DNA of 38,115 nt from Opitutaceae bacterium (GCA_018667915.1 JABIRI010000040.1:1-38115); one strand, 5' to 3'; positions 24,582 to 32,042 are shown, counted from the stretch's first letter. The notes: generated by a model from the sequence alone, not told the origin. Program-made: numbers and translations.

Positions 24582-25082
24582 CTACCGATCCGCCACGAAC
24601 GCTGCCGTGACTACGCCGAGGTAGTTGCGGCGGGTGACGCGGGTATATTCGTCCACGTTCTCGTTGTTTATGCCCACGGTAATCCAGCCTTCACCGGTTT
24701 TTCTCAACAGGGCGTGGGCCACCCGGCGGCCGGGGCTGCGGTTAAAGAGCACCACTTGGCCGCGTTCGAGTGTTTCGTAGGGAAAGGTTTCCGAGACGAT
24801 CCATGCGTTGGGCGGAATCAGGGGCTCCATCGATAATCCCGACCCTCGCCAGACTTGCGTGTAAGGTCGGGTCCGGGCGTAAGTTTCTGCGCGTTCGCTC
24901 AGAGCTCGATCGATTTCTAGGGCAGACGCATCCGGGTTCTCGACCGTGAAGCGTTCGATGCGAGGCACGGTCACGGTCAGCGTGCTTTTACATCCCGTGC
25001 CGAACATCCCTATCCCTAAACCGACCACGGCCAAAGCAGCGCAGTGGCGAAGACGATAGAGGGACTGAAAGCAGCAGAACAT
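24582..25082 (-). CDS. Lipoprotein with S24/S26 signal-peptidase-like domain
   Basis: This 166-aa protein has a lipoprotein signal (VVGLGIGMFGTGC, lipidated Cys31). The C-terminal domain has GLSMEPLIPPNAWIV with Ser84 in the G-x-S-M-x-P nucleophile motif, GQVVLFN (box C-like), RRVAHALLRKTGEGWITVGINNEN and NYLGVV. This is the order of motifs in S26 peptidases. A His (123) lies where the ER/SipW-type (S26B) enzymes use His and the bacterial LepB type uses Lys. A lipid-anchored, periplasm-facing S26B-like protein is unusual. It might be a repurposed peptidase or a pilin/exoprotein processing enzyme. The nearby pilus operon makes the latter attractive but unproven. Confidence 0.6.
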   Translation of the reverse strand: MFCCFQSLYRLRHCAALAVVGLGIGMFGTGCKSTLTVTVPRIERFTVENPDASALEIDRALSERAETYARTRPYTQVWRGSGLSMEPLIPPNAWIVSETFPYETLERGQVVLFNRSPGRRVAHALLRKTGEGWITVGINNENVDEYTRVTRRNYLGVVTAAFVADR

Positions 25083-25274
25083 AACCGGGAGAAGAGAACT
25101 GAAGTAAGGCGGGTTGGTGGTTCAAGCAGGGATTGGTATCGTCTCCCAAGGCGCCTGTAAGGGCCGATGGTTATGCGGATGACGATTGAAATCTTCTGGA
25201 TGGAACCTGGACCTGAATGCGCAGTGGACGTGCTCATGCCGGATACGCGTGATGCCGGACAGACTACAGCCCAA

Positions 25275-25823
25275 TCAATTCCCGGCGGGCGGGTTGGGGG
25301 TAATTGCTCCCGGTGTGGGCTTTGACTCGATCGCGATCGGGAGGATTGTGAAAGTTGAGCCCAGCGACAACACCACGCGGTTGGAGAAAATTTCCTCCAC
25401 TTGCACGAAGTATCTCTTCCCTTCAAATTCGACCCGTATCTTTCGTCCGGCAGCAGTTGGTGAGTGATTGATCACGATCATGTCGCGATTGTTGTAGGTC
25501 ACGATGCCGTTGATCTTGAGACTGGCAGCGATTGCGTCCAAGAGTTCCGCCTCTTTGCGGGGCTGCGGGACGAAGACGGCTTCCTCGGCGGGCGCTTCGT
25601 CGGGAGCCTCAGGCACGAAACCGGCAACGCGATAGAACGGGTTCAAGTCGGATCTCACCACGGGAATCGGATGGTCCCGTTGAGCGAACAGGTCATCAAT
25701 TTTGGCTCGAGCCGCCGTCGTGCGTTTCTCCAGTTCGGAACGAATCTCTTCTTGTGCCGATGCCACCCCGGCGCACCCGGCGAGCATCACGCTGAAACAG
25801 ATGATGTGAATTGGGCGCATCAT
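25275..25823 (-). CDS. PilP/GspC-like periplasmic protein
   Basis: This 182-aa protein has a signal peptide, and a lipobox-like LAGC at about residue 17 suggests it is either a lipoprotein or cleaved at ASAQ. A linker with Pro/Glu follows. The C-terminal beta domain reads LDAIAASLKINGIVTYNNRDMIVINH then KIRVEFEGKRYFVQVEEIFSNRVVLSLG, which is the PilP/GspC homology-region pattern (a barrel that docks onto the secretin). The ATG overlaps the PilO-like stop codon by 4 bp. It is the last gene of the pilus/secretion run. The secretin that should follow is absent from the window. The family call is by pattern and position. Confidence 0.65.
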   Translation of the reverse strand: MMRPIHIICFSVMLAGCAGVASAQEEIRSELEKRTTAARAKIDDLFAQRDHPIPVVRSDLNPFYRVAGFVPEAPDEAPAEEAVFVPQPRKEAELLDAIAASLKINGIVTYNNRDMIVINHSPTAAGRKIRVEFEGKRYFVQVEEIFSNRVVLSLGSTFTILPIAIESKPTPGAITPNPPAGN

Positions 25824-26365
25824 GGGGTTCCTAACATTTCCAAGGTTAGATCGAGTGAGAGTGATTCTTCAGTTCCGGTCTCTCTTCGCAGGGTGAACTC
25901 CTGGATGCGGACCAGTCGGGGGCCGATCTCGAGTTGACGGAGGAATTCACTTACACCGACAAAGTCACCAATGACACTGAGTTCATAGGGCACGCGCTTG
26001 TAGGACTCCCCTTTGGCGAGGGCGAAAGGGTCAAGTTGACGAAGCTCGGTCAGGCGAGTTTCGGTTTCGCTTTCGATGCTGTAGAAATACCAAAGATTTT
26101 CCGCGAGGTTCTCCTCCGATATCAGATTTTCTTCAGTGCGTTGCACCGCATCTTTCGCCACCTCGAGTTCGGTTTCGAGCATGTTGAGCATCGCGACCAA
26201 CCCGAGGGTCTCGGTGCCATGATCGGTCACACGGGAGAGCTCCTGTTTATACGTGGCGATTTGGTCAGTGACCCTCCATATGCCGATCAGACTTAGTAGA
26301 AAGACGGCGGTGCAGGCACTGACGAAGGGTTGCGCCCGCAGAAACTCTTTGGCCCGCTCAAGCAT
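25820..26365 (-). CDS. PilO/GspM-like assembly protein
   Basis: This 181-aa single-pass membrane protein has a short cytoplasmic start, a helix at about 14-32 (VSACTAVFLLSLIGIWRV), a coiled-coil stretch (about 35-105) with many Glu and Leu, and a ferredoxin-like C-terminal fold (YKRVPYELSVIGDFVGVSEFLRQLE...LRRETGTEESLSLDLTLEML). This is the PilO layout. PilO pairs with PilN in the inner-membrane alignment complex of type IV pili, and GspM/GspL are the type II secretion equivalents. It overlaps the PilN-like gene by 8 bp and the PilP-like gene by 4 bp, so translation is coupled. Whether the system is a pilus or a secretion machine is not resolvable here. Confidence 0.75.
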   Translation of the reverse strand: MLERAKEFLRAQPFVSACTAVFLLSLIGIWRVTDQIATYKQELSRVTDHGTETLGLVAMLNMLETELEVAKDAVQRTEENLISEENLAENLWYFYSIESETETRLTELRQLDPFALAKGESYKRVPYELSVIGDFVGVSEFLRQLEIGPRLVRIQEFTLRRETGTEESLSLDLTLEMLGTP

Positions 26366-26855
26366 CTTCGTCTCCCGTGTTTGGGATCATAATAAATTCG
26401 AAGCTGAGGCCCTCTTCATCGTCGAAACGTTCCAGTCCCGTTAACTTGATTTCGGAAAAGTGTGGGCCGATCACCGAGTTGTTCGAGAGGCCTTTGACGT
26501 AGTCACCGATTAATCGACTGGCTTGCTGTGAACTGGCCTCCAGGGTGCCGCGAACGACGATTTCGTCTTCAAAGGATTCGATCATATCCAAGCTCACAAT
26601 CTGGGGGAGGGGGCGCCCAAGTTCGGCCACCAATCTCGTGAGGGAAATCGGATTGTTCATCATTTCGTGGATTTGATCCACTTGATCGGTGGTGAGGCTG
26701 TATTCCTCCTGCAGTCGTTCCACCTCCTTCAGCTCACTGGACGCGTTGCCAATGAGTGCATCCCAATCCTTGATGCCTTGGCGGGCAGACCAGAGGTCGT
26801 ATGATGTCCAAGCGAGCGTTAGCAGGGCGCCGGCCGCAAAAAGTCCGGCGACCAT
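26358..26855 (-). CDS. PilN/GspL C-terminal-like assembly protein, probably N-terminally truncated
   Basis: The 165-aa frame starts directly at a membrane helix (MVAGLFAAGALLTLAW), whereas PilN normally has a cytoplasmic N-terminal tail that binds PilM. The remainder is PilN-like: a coiled coil (DALIGNASSELKEVERLQEEY) and a ferredoxin-type domain (ISLTRLVAELGRPLPQIVSLD...IVVRGTLEASSQQASRLIGDYV). The same frame is open upstream of the ATG and reads VEELPEDSVIGRNFIGN, which looks coding. It has no ATG before a stop, consistent with loss of the true 5' end. The upstream PilX/GspK-like frame overlaps it by 37 bp out of phase. It may be translated from this ATG by coupling. Confidence 0.65.
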   Translation of the reverse strand: MVAGLFAAGALLTLAWTSYDLWSARQGIKDWDALIGNASSELKEVERLQEEYSLTTDQVDQIHEMMNNPISLTRLVAELGRPLPQIVSLDMIESFEDEIVVRGTLEASSQQASRLIGDYVKGLSNNSVIGPHFSEIKLTGLERFDDEEGLSFEFIMIPNTGDEDA

Positions 26856-27127
26856 ATTCCCGATGAAATTGCGTCCGATGACTGAGTCCTCAGGCAGTTC
26901 TTCGACCAGTCGGCAAGGTCCGAGCTGGAAACCTGATAAAGTGTTTCCTCGAGGACGTTTTCACCCTCCAGCAATTGACTGGCTGCGACCACCTGCTCAT
27001 CCACGCGCTCAAGCGTGCTGAAACTCACCGCCACATAGCTGCCCATCGAAATGGCCAATACGGACGAGAACGAAAGTGCGGCCAGCATGGTCGCTCCTCG
27101 TTCTGATTGTTCGCGGTTGGTGATCAT
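26819..27127 (-). CDS. PilX/GspK-like minor pilin, probably truncated
   Basis: This encodes 102 aa. The first 75 look like a pilus/secretion PilX-GspK-type protein: a polar leader, then RGATMLAALSFSSVLAISMGSYVAVS (broken membrane helix following a Gly), then a Glu/Leu-rich helix to about DLADW. GspK and PilX proteins are normally several times longer. The last 27 residues are Ser/Arg/Cys/Pro-rich and read the upstream coding sequence of the PilN-like gene out of frame, so they are not authentic. It starts 7 bp after the stop of the GspJ/PilW-like prepilin. It is best seen as the 5' remnant of a larger gene fused by deletion or frameshift to the next gene. Confidence 0.5.
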   Translation of the reverse strand: MITNREQSERGATMLAALSFSSVLAISMGSYVAVSFSTLERVDEQVVAASQLLEGENVLEETLYQVSSSDLADWSKNCLRTQSSDAISSGIWSPDFLRPAPC

Positions 27128-27134
27128 GACAAAA

Positions 27135-27674
27135 TTAGATGCCGGAGCCGGCCACTATCATGGCTGGCGAGACAAGTTGATGGGTGACGTAAGTGCCGGA
27201 ATCCACCCCCCCAGTTGCGGTAGTCGCATCGAGTTCGATCTTTTTCACCGACGTCGCGGTGGACGTAGTGTTGCCATTCGAATCGGTGAAGGTGAACGTG
27301 CCAGCCGTTACCTTGCGCAACAGCACGTAAGTATTACTCGAATCCGTTCGGCTTATTTGGTCGGAATTCGTATCGTATGCATAGGTGATCGTGTCGGTGC
27401 CTGCTCCCGTATTAACCGTCAGGGTCATGCCGGTGCTGCTTATTGCTACTACCGCGTCCGTATTGGCGACATCCTTCTGCACGGTGGCGGAAGCGATGGC
27501 TGCCCGACTTTGCAATTCACTGTTGTTGGCAATGCGCACCATGTTGCGGCCCAAAAAGGTAAAGGAGGTGATCACGCCCAGTGTAATGACACCGGAAATC
27601 GTCGCTCCGATGAGGAGTTCAACGAGGGTAAACCCTTGGGACGATTGTCGCGAAGGCTGGAGATCAGTAACCAT
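27135..27674 (-). CDS. Prepilin (PilW/GspJ-like minor pseudopilin)
   Basis: This 179-aa prepilin has a type III signal SSQGFTLVELLIGATISGVITLGV: the cleavage Gly is followed by Phe, which is methylated, and the conserved Glu at position +5. The mature part is Thr/Ser-rich and beta-stranded (GTDTITYAYDTNSDQISRTDSSNTYVLL), consistent with a pilin head. A leader peptidase PilD would process it, but none is in the window. It overlaps the upstream prepilin gene by 11 bp. Order and size suggest the GspJ/PilW position. The prepilin call is secure, the subclass less so. Confidence 0.85.
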   Translation of the reverse strand: MVTDLQPSRQSSQGFTLVELLIGATISGVITLGVITSFTFLGRNMVRIANNSELQSRAAIASATVQKDVANTDAVVAISSTGMTLTVNTGAGTDTITYAYDTNSDQISRTDSSNTYVLLRKVTAGTFTFTDSNGNTTSTATSVKKIELDATTATGGVDSGTYVTHQLVSPAMIVAGSGI

Positions 27675-28098
27675 AGGTAGCGCTGAGTCCGTTTTTCGCG
27701 AAGAGAGCGTCTTCGCTTTTGGTGTATTCGCGTCCGGTTATTCCCGTCCATGAGATGGCGAAGGTGACGCGGTAGAGATCGGTGTCTTCCTCGACGACAG
27801 TCCGTTGGATGCTCATGCCGCTGGCGACCGAGGCGAAGCGGGTGGGAACGCTCAAAGCCCGGTTGGCCGGCAGGCGGGAAACCTCATCCCAGCCTTCGAG
27901 TCGGAGCTCGTTCACGTGGTGAGTGATCAGGTTACTGGCGGTAGTCATCCGATTCGAGCTGTCCAGTATCTGAGCGCCCGAAGTAACCGTGCTGAGCATG
28001 CCAGCGATCACAAACAGCATCACGGTGGCGGACAGAGCTACCTCAATAAGGGTAAATCCGGCCTCTTCCTGGTGATTGTTTTGATTCGTCTGATACAT
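27664..28098 (-). CDS. Prepilin (PilV/GspI-like minor pseudopilin)
   Basis: This 144-aa prepilin has signal EEAGFTLIEVALSATVMLFVIAGML with conserved Glu at +5 and Gly at -1. The mature head is short (VNELRLEGWDEVSRLPANRAL...FAISWTGITGREYTKSED), close to GspI/PilV size and position. It is the first gene of the minus-strand operon, and the gap to the flavin reductase start upstream is 540 bp. It ends in YGY overlapping the next prepilin. Assembly into a pilus tip or pseudopilus is expected, with GspI as the core of the tip in type II systems. No other pilin gene is visible nearby. Confidence 0.85.
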   Translation of the reverse strand: MYQTNQNNHQEEAGFTLIEVALSATVMLFVIAGMLSTVTSGAQILDSSNRMTTASNLITHHVNELRLEGWDEVSRLPANRALSVPTRFASVASGMSIQRTVVEEDTDLYRVTFAISWTGITGREYTKSEDALFAKNGLSATYGY

Positions 28099-28202
28099 CG
28101 CTTTTTCGGGTTATCCAAAATAGATCAAATTTAGCTGTTTTCTACAACTGGTGAGAATACTTATCCCCTTAAATCCATTGTGTTCGTAAAAATATTACGG
28201 AT

Positions 28203-28238
28203 GTCGAAATAGGTCCGTACGGGCCTAGTCGAAATAGG
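28203..28238 (-). promoter_or_regulatory. Composite direct repeat plus palindrome upstream of pilus operon
   Basis: GTCGAAATAGG occurs at 28203-28213 and again at 28228-28238, 25 bp apart. Between them is the imperfect palindrome AGGTCCGTACGGGCCT (28212-28227). It lies about 105 bp upstream of the prepilin operon start. The arrangement suggests a transcription-factor site, but no factor can be named. Confidence 0.4.
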
Positions 28239-28403
28239 CTCGCCTACGCATATCTTGTCATTTTGAGATGCAAGCATGGAAGTTATTTTGAGCGAAATTA
28301 TTGACCAAAGATGAGACATAAACCATTATTTATAAGGCATAAACGGGAAATCATGTCTGTGGTTTTTCTTGTCCTAATGGGTCTATTGCAGGCGAATTAC
28401 AAT

Positions 28404-28421
28404 ATAGGGTAATAACCCTAT
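28404..28421. promoter_or_regulatory. Palindrome ATAGGGT-N4-ACCCTAT (second copy)
   Basis: This matches the core upstream of the DUF481 gene (5919-5936), with spacer AATA instead of GTTT and shorter flanking complementarity. It lies 217 bp from the flavin reductase start and 305 bp from the pilus operon start. A -35-like TTGCAG at 28386-28391 is near it. Confidence 0.55.
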
Positions 28422-28638
28422 TTATGGCTGAAATTAATTTGAGATGAGTGGTCAAAGTGAATCGTTTTTTTTTTAAAAAAATGGGTAGATTACCGACGAA
28501 ATGCGGCGATTACGTAGCCCGTTTGGGGTTTTTTACGTTTACGAAGGATCTCCTGATGCGGGCAGTGCGACGGGTGTTTTTGGGTAAAAAACGAGGAAAG
28601 GATTGGCGCGCGATCTGAGTCGGTTTTCGTCTTCATTT

Positions 28639-29250
28639 ATGCAGATAGATTTTTCCTCAATAGATCCGCGAGACGCCTATGGTTGGTTGGTCTCGATGAT
28701 TGTCCCCCGTCCGATTGCATGGGTGTCTTCACAGAGCGAAACCGGTGTGACCAATCTCGCGCCGTTTTCGTTTTTCAACGGCGTGACGTCGCGCCCGCCG
28801 ACTTTGATGTTTGTGCCGGTCACCAAAATTGATGGCACGCCGAAGGACACGCTACGCAATATTGAGGCGACGAAGGAGTTTGTGGTGAACCTCGTTTCGG
28901 CCGAGCTTGGTGAGGCGATGAGCAATACGGCGGCGGCCTTGCCTTACGATGAGAGTGAGTTCGAGCGGTTCGCGATCGAATCGGCGCCAAGTGACCGCGT
29001 AAAACCACCGCGCGTTGCCGCGGCCCCGATTTCCTTCGAATGTCGCCTCGAGACCATTACGCATCTCGGCGATGCGCCCGGCATAGCCAATGTGGTGTTT
29101 GGCCGCATCCTGTGTGCGCATGTCCAAGACGCCGTGCTTGATGGAGAAGGGCACATCGATCCCGCCAAACTCGACCTGATCGGTCGCATGGGGGGTGACG
29201 ACTATTGCCGCACATCCGACCAGTTCTCGATCAAGCGTCCAGCGCATTGA
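28639..29250 (+). CDS. Flavin reductase-like FMN-binding protein
   Basis: From the ATG at 28639 this is 203 aa and spans one split-barrel flavin-binding domain. VPRPIAWVSSQSETGVTNLAPFSFF, SRPPTLMFVPV, KDTLRNIEATKEFVVNL and the late GHIDPAKLDLIGRMGGDDYCR are typical of the DIM6/NTAB family. Members reduce FMN or FAD with NAD(P)H or bind flavin as part of oxygenase systems, in the cytoplasm. No partner oxygenase is present. A TTG-initiated form from 28603 is less likely. It is separated from the next gene by 65 bp and shows no clear ribosome-binding site. The substrate and partner are unknown. Confidence 0.9.
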   Translation: MQIDFSSIDPRDAYGWLVSMIVPRPIAWVSSQSETGVTNLAPFSFFNGVTSRPPTLMFVPVTKIDGTPKDTLRNIEATKEFVVNLVSAELGEAMSNTAAALPYDESEFERFAIESAPSDRVKPPRVAAAPISFECRLETITHLGDAPGIANVVFGRILCAHVQDAVLDGEGHIDPAKLDLIGRMGGDDYCRTSDQFSIKRPAH

Positions 29251-29315
29251 GCGAATTAGCCATCTGGCGATAACACGCTTTCCCTCGTTCCGACTTATGC
29301 TCACTGTCTGCCCCC

Positions 29316-30476
29316 GTGTCCACTCCCCCGACCTTTCCGGCCGAATTTTCCAACGTGCGTGGCGGCGAATCCGGCTTCCGGATTGCGCGACACACCTCCG
29401 GCCAATGGTGGTGGATCGATCTGCATAATCAAGCGCAGGTCGTGTGCGGGGTGCAGGGGCTCGATGCGAGTGTCGGGACCTTGGCAGCCGATGCCCAGGT
29501 CGGGCAGTGGGGCATGAACCTCTTGCTGCCTCCGGTTGCGGATGGGTTCTGCGGCAACGGGCTCCCCTATGTGCCGGATCTGCAGTTGAGTCGCAGTGGA
29601 GCGCCCGCTATCCGGGAGGATGGGGTGACTTTGCCGGATGTGTTTGATCCGGTCTGGGCGGAAATGATCGAACAGATTTTTAACGCTTTCCAACCCACCA
29701 CGATGTTGGCGGGTTGGATCGCCGATCGTGAATTGGGCTGGGGCGGCGGATATCGGCAGAGTGACGATTTGCCGCCGAATCGACCGGGGCTGCTCCAGAT
29801 TTGCCTCGGATTGGATCCAGCCTATCGCGCCTACCACGCCGCGTGGGAATTTGTATTGGCGCGCCATGGGGATGATCTTTCGCAACTGGCTGAAATCTGG
29901 AGTGTTAAATTGCCCAGTCGCGGTGCGGTGCGGCAATATACCCGGGATGGTGTCGTGTTTAATACTGCGGCGCATCAGCGTGACCTCGAAGCGTTCACCG
30001 CCGAATTTGCCGTGCGCTACTTTGCCACAGTCCGAGAGGCTGCGTCGAAGGTGAACCCGGGTTGTTTGTTGTTCAGTCCGCAGATCGATCAACATACGCC
30101 GCCGCAGGTGGTGACCGCGGCCGTCGCGACCATGGATGTAATCTTGGTCACGGAAACCGATTTGGTTGCGGGGGACGTTCCCCAACTGGTGGTCGATTAC
30201 CATTGGGTTCCGACGAACTCTTCGGTCGATGCCGCTTGGGGTGAGAGTGTGCTCGAAGCGACGATTCGAGGTGGACGTGAAGAGCTCACGTCCTTGATCC
30301 GACAATCCGAAATACTCGGCTATGCCTGGGCGCAATTTCGCCGTGGCGACCTAGCGATCGACGACCCATTGCGTGCAGGACTGGTCGACGAAAACGGTCG
30401 CGAAAACTCGGTGCACACCTATCCGTTGGCCGCAATCAATGCTGCCGCTGCCTCGATCCGGTCTTCCGCCATCTAG
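29316..30476 (+). CDS. Agarase/GH50-like TIM-barrel protein, no signal peptide
   Basis: This has about 386 aa from a GTG at 29316, with no in-frame ATG until residue 67. The start PAEFSNVRGGESGFRIA and GQWWWIDLHN fit the N-terminal part of agarase-like proteins. Then come VGQWGMNLLLPPV, LPDVFDPVWAEMIE, GWIADRELGWGGGYRQ with Glu139 as a possible acid/base, HAAWEFVLARHGDDLSQLAEIWSV and a late DVILVTETD with Glu280 as possible nucleophile. The pattern is that of a GH-A clan barrel related to GH50, with weaker confidence in the exact family. There is no export signal, so the role may be intracellular. It lies 39 bp before apt but is not obviously linked to purines. Confidence 0.5.
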   Translation: MSTPPTFPAEFSNVRGGESGFRIARHTSGQWWWIDLHNQAQVVCGVQGLDASVGTLAADAQVGQWGMNLLLPPVADGFCGNGLPYVPDLQLSRSGAPAIREDGVTLPDVFDPVWAEMIEQIFNAFQPTTMLAGWIADRELGWGGGYRQSDDLPPNRPGLLQICLGLDPAYRAYHAAWEFVLARHGDDLSQLAEIWSVKLPSRGAVRQYTRDGVVFNTAAHQRDLEAFTAEFAVRYFATVREAASKVNPGCLLFSPQIDQHTPPQVVTAAVATMDVILVTETDLVAGDVPQLVVDYHWVPTNSSVDAAWGESVLEATIRGGREELTSLIRQSEILGYAWAQFRRGDLAIDDPLRAGLVDENGRENSVHTYPLAAINAAAASIRSSAI

Positions 30477-30515
30477 TATTGTCCCAAATTTCCCGCCTCC
30501 CCCCACTGTTGCTCC

Positions 30516-31067
30516 ATGGAAACGAACCAACTCTCCGATTACCTTAAGAAACGCGTCCGCACTGTCCGCGACTGGCCGCAGCCTGAGATTAACTTCCGCG
30601 ACGTCACCACGCTCTTCAATGACCCCGAAGCTTTTCGGGTGATGATCGAAGCGTTCTCGATCAAATGCACGCAACGCGAGATCGACGTCATCGCCGCGAT
30701 TGATGCGCGCGGTTTTATTATTGGCGGCGCGCTGTCCTACCAACTCCACAAACCGTTCGCGCTTGTGCGCAAAAAAGGCAAGTTGCCTTACACAACCATT
30801 GAGGAGAGCTACACGCTCGAATATGGGGCGGCGACGATCGAGATCAACTCCGATGCCTGTGAGCCCGGTAAGCGCGTGCTGCTCGTCGATGACCTGATCG
30901 CGACGGGAGGCACGTTGCTCGCCTCGGCCAAGCTCTTCCAGAAAATTGGGGCTGAAGTCGCGGGGGTCGCCGCAATCATTGACCTGCCGGAACTGGGTGG
31001 CTCCGAAAAGCTGCGTGCGGCCAACTTGCCGGTGCACACCCTGTGCGCCTTTAGCGAATCGGAATAA
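30516..31067 (+). CDS. apt: Adenine phosphoribosyltransferase
   Basis: This 183-aa enzyme of purine salvage converts adenine and PRPP to AMP and diphosphate in the cytoplasm. Its hallmarks are clear: NFRDVTTLFNDPEAF (26-40), the AAIDARGFIIGGAL segment (60-73), VRKKGKLPYTT (84-94) and the PRPP-binding motif VLLVDDLIATGGTLLASA (121-138) with the two Asp residues. It is close to the usual Apt length. The D-2-hydroxyacid dehydrogenase gene starts 5 bp after its stop and a phosphoesterase follows, so a three-gene transcript is likely. No purine operator is visible. The assignment is secure. Confidence 0.96.
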   Translation: METNQLSDYLKKRVRTVRDWPQPEINFRDVTTLFNDPEAFRVMIEAFSIKCTQREIDVIAAIDARGFIIGGALSYQLHKPFALVRKKGKLPYTTIEESYTLEYGAATIEINSDACEPGKRVLLVDDLIATGGTLLASAKLFQKIGAEVAGVAAIIDLPELGGSEKLRAANLPVHTLCAFSESE

Positions 31068-31072
31068 CCGAA

Positions 31073-32032
31073 ATGGCTGTGCTTAAAATTTGGTCCAACG
31101 CCAACTTATCGGCCCAAGGGCGAAAGCGTTTAATCGACGCCACAGCTCCCCATCATTTGACCCATGTTGAAGCGGGGCCATCTGACCCGACCGATTTGAA
31201 CGGATTTGATATCGTCCTCGGTCAACCGAACGCAGAAGCCTGTGCCCGATCGAAATCCCTGCGCTGGTTGGCGATCAACACAGCCGGCATAACCCGATAT
31301 GACACGGCGGAGTTTCGCGAAGGGTTCCGTGCGCGCGGTGGGGTGTTTACCAATATGGGATCCGTATTTTCTGACCCGTGTGCCCAACACCTGTTGGCGA
31401 TGATGTTGGCGTTGAATCGCAAACTGCCGGACTCTTGGGCCGATCAACAGCAGGCGTCGCCTCCGTGGGCTTACAACGCGCGGCGCGATATTTCGGATCT
31501 CATGACAGGGCAAACGGTGTTGATCTTGAGTTTTGGGAAGATCGCGCGCCGGTTGGTGGAGCTCTTACAGCCTTTCGGAATGAAGATCTATGCGCTGCGT
31601 CGTCGGGCCTACAGCGAGGCGGGCGTCCACATCATCGCGGAAGAGCAGTTGAGTGCCGTGTTACCGCAAATGGATCATCTGGTGAACATTCTGCCGCATA
31701 ATGCATCGACGGATTATTACGTGAACGCCCGTCGACTTGCGCTGCTTAAACGGGGCGCGCGTTTCTATAACATCGGTCGAGGATCGACCGTGGACCAGAA
31801 CGCGTTGATGGACGCGCTCAGGGAAGGCACGGTGGGTGAGGCGTATTTAGATGTTACGGAGCCCGAACCGCTACCACCAGAACATCCTTTATGGCGCACG
31901 CCTAATTGCCACATCACGTCCCACACGGGCGGCGGACATCGACATACGGAACGCGATTTGATCGACCATTTTTTGAAAAACCTCACGCGCTTTGAGCAGG
32001 GAAAGACCGACGCCATGTGCGACTGTCTTTGA
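31073..32032 (+). CDS. D-2-hydroxyacid dehydrogenase
   Basis: This 319-aa NAD-dependent dehydrogenase has the family order: an N-terminal substrate-domain half, a Rossmann core at about 100-285 and a return to the first domain. The catalytic Arg236 (YNIGRGSTV), Glu265 (DVTEPEPLPPEHPL) and His284 (ITSHTGGG) are present, as is the hinge AQHLLAMMLALNR. The nucleotide loop is odd: instead of GxGxxG it reads ILSFGKIARR, so the first Gly is Ser and the last is Ala. It may reduce glyoxylate or hydroxypyruvate. It lies 5 bp after apt and 10 bp before the phosphoesterase. Confidence 0.9.
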   Translation: MAVLKIWSNANLSAQGRKRLIDATAPHHLTHVEAGPSDPTDLNGFDIVLGQPNAEACARSKSLRWLAINTAGITRYDTAEFREGFRARGGVFTNMGSVFSDPCAQHLLAMMLALNRKLPDSWADQQQASPPWAYNARRDISDLMTGQTVLILSFGKIARRLVELLQPFGMKIYALRRRAYSEAGVHIIAEEQLSAVLPQMDHLVNILPHNASTDYYVNARRLALLKRGARFYNIGRGSTVDQNALMDALREGTVGEAYLDVTEPEPLPPEHPLWRTPNCHITSHTGGGHRHTERDLIDHFLKNLTRFEQGKTDAMCDCL

Positions 32033-32042
32033 TCGTCTGATC

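Larger units (their letters stand above)
28099..28638. other. AT-rich 540-bp intergenic region
   Basis: This is the most AT-rich gap in the window. It holds promoter-type elements rather than a gene: a composite repeat at 28203-28238, an 18-bp palindrome at 28404-28421, a 9-bp inverted pair GTTTTTTAC/GTAAAAAAC (28528-28536 and 28584-28592) and poly-T/poly-A tracts near 28465-28490. I see no ORF of credible length and no tRNA or known riboswitch core. A TTG at 28603 could extend the flavin reductase by 12 residues, but the ATG at 28639 is the likely start. Confidence 0.5.
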
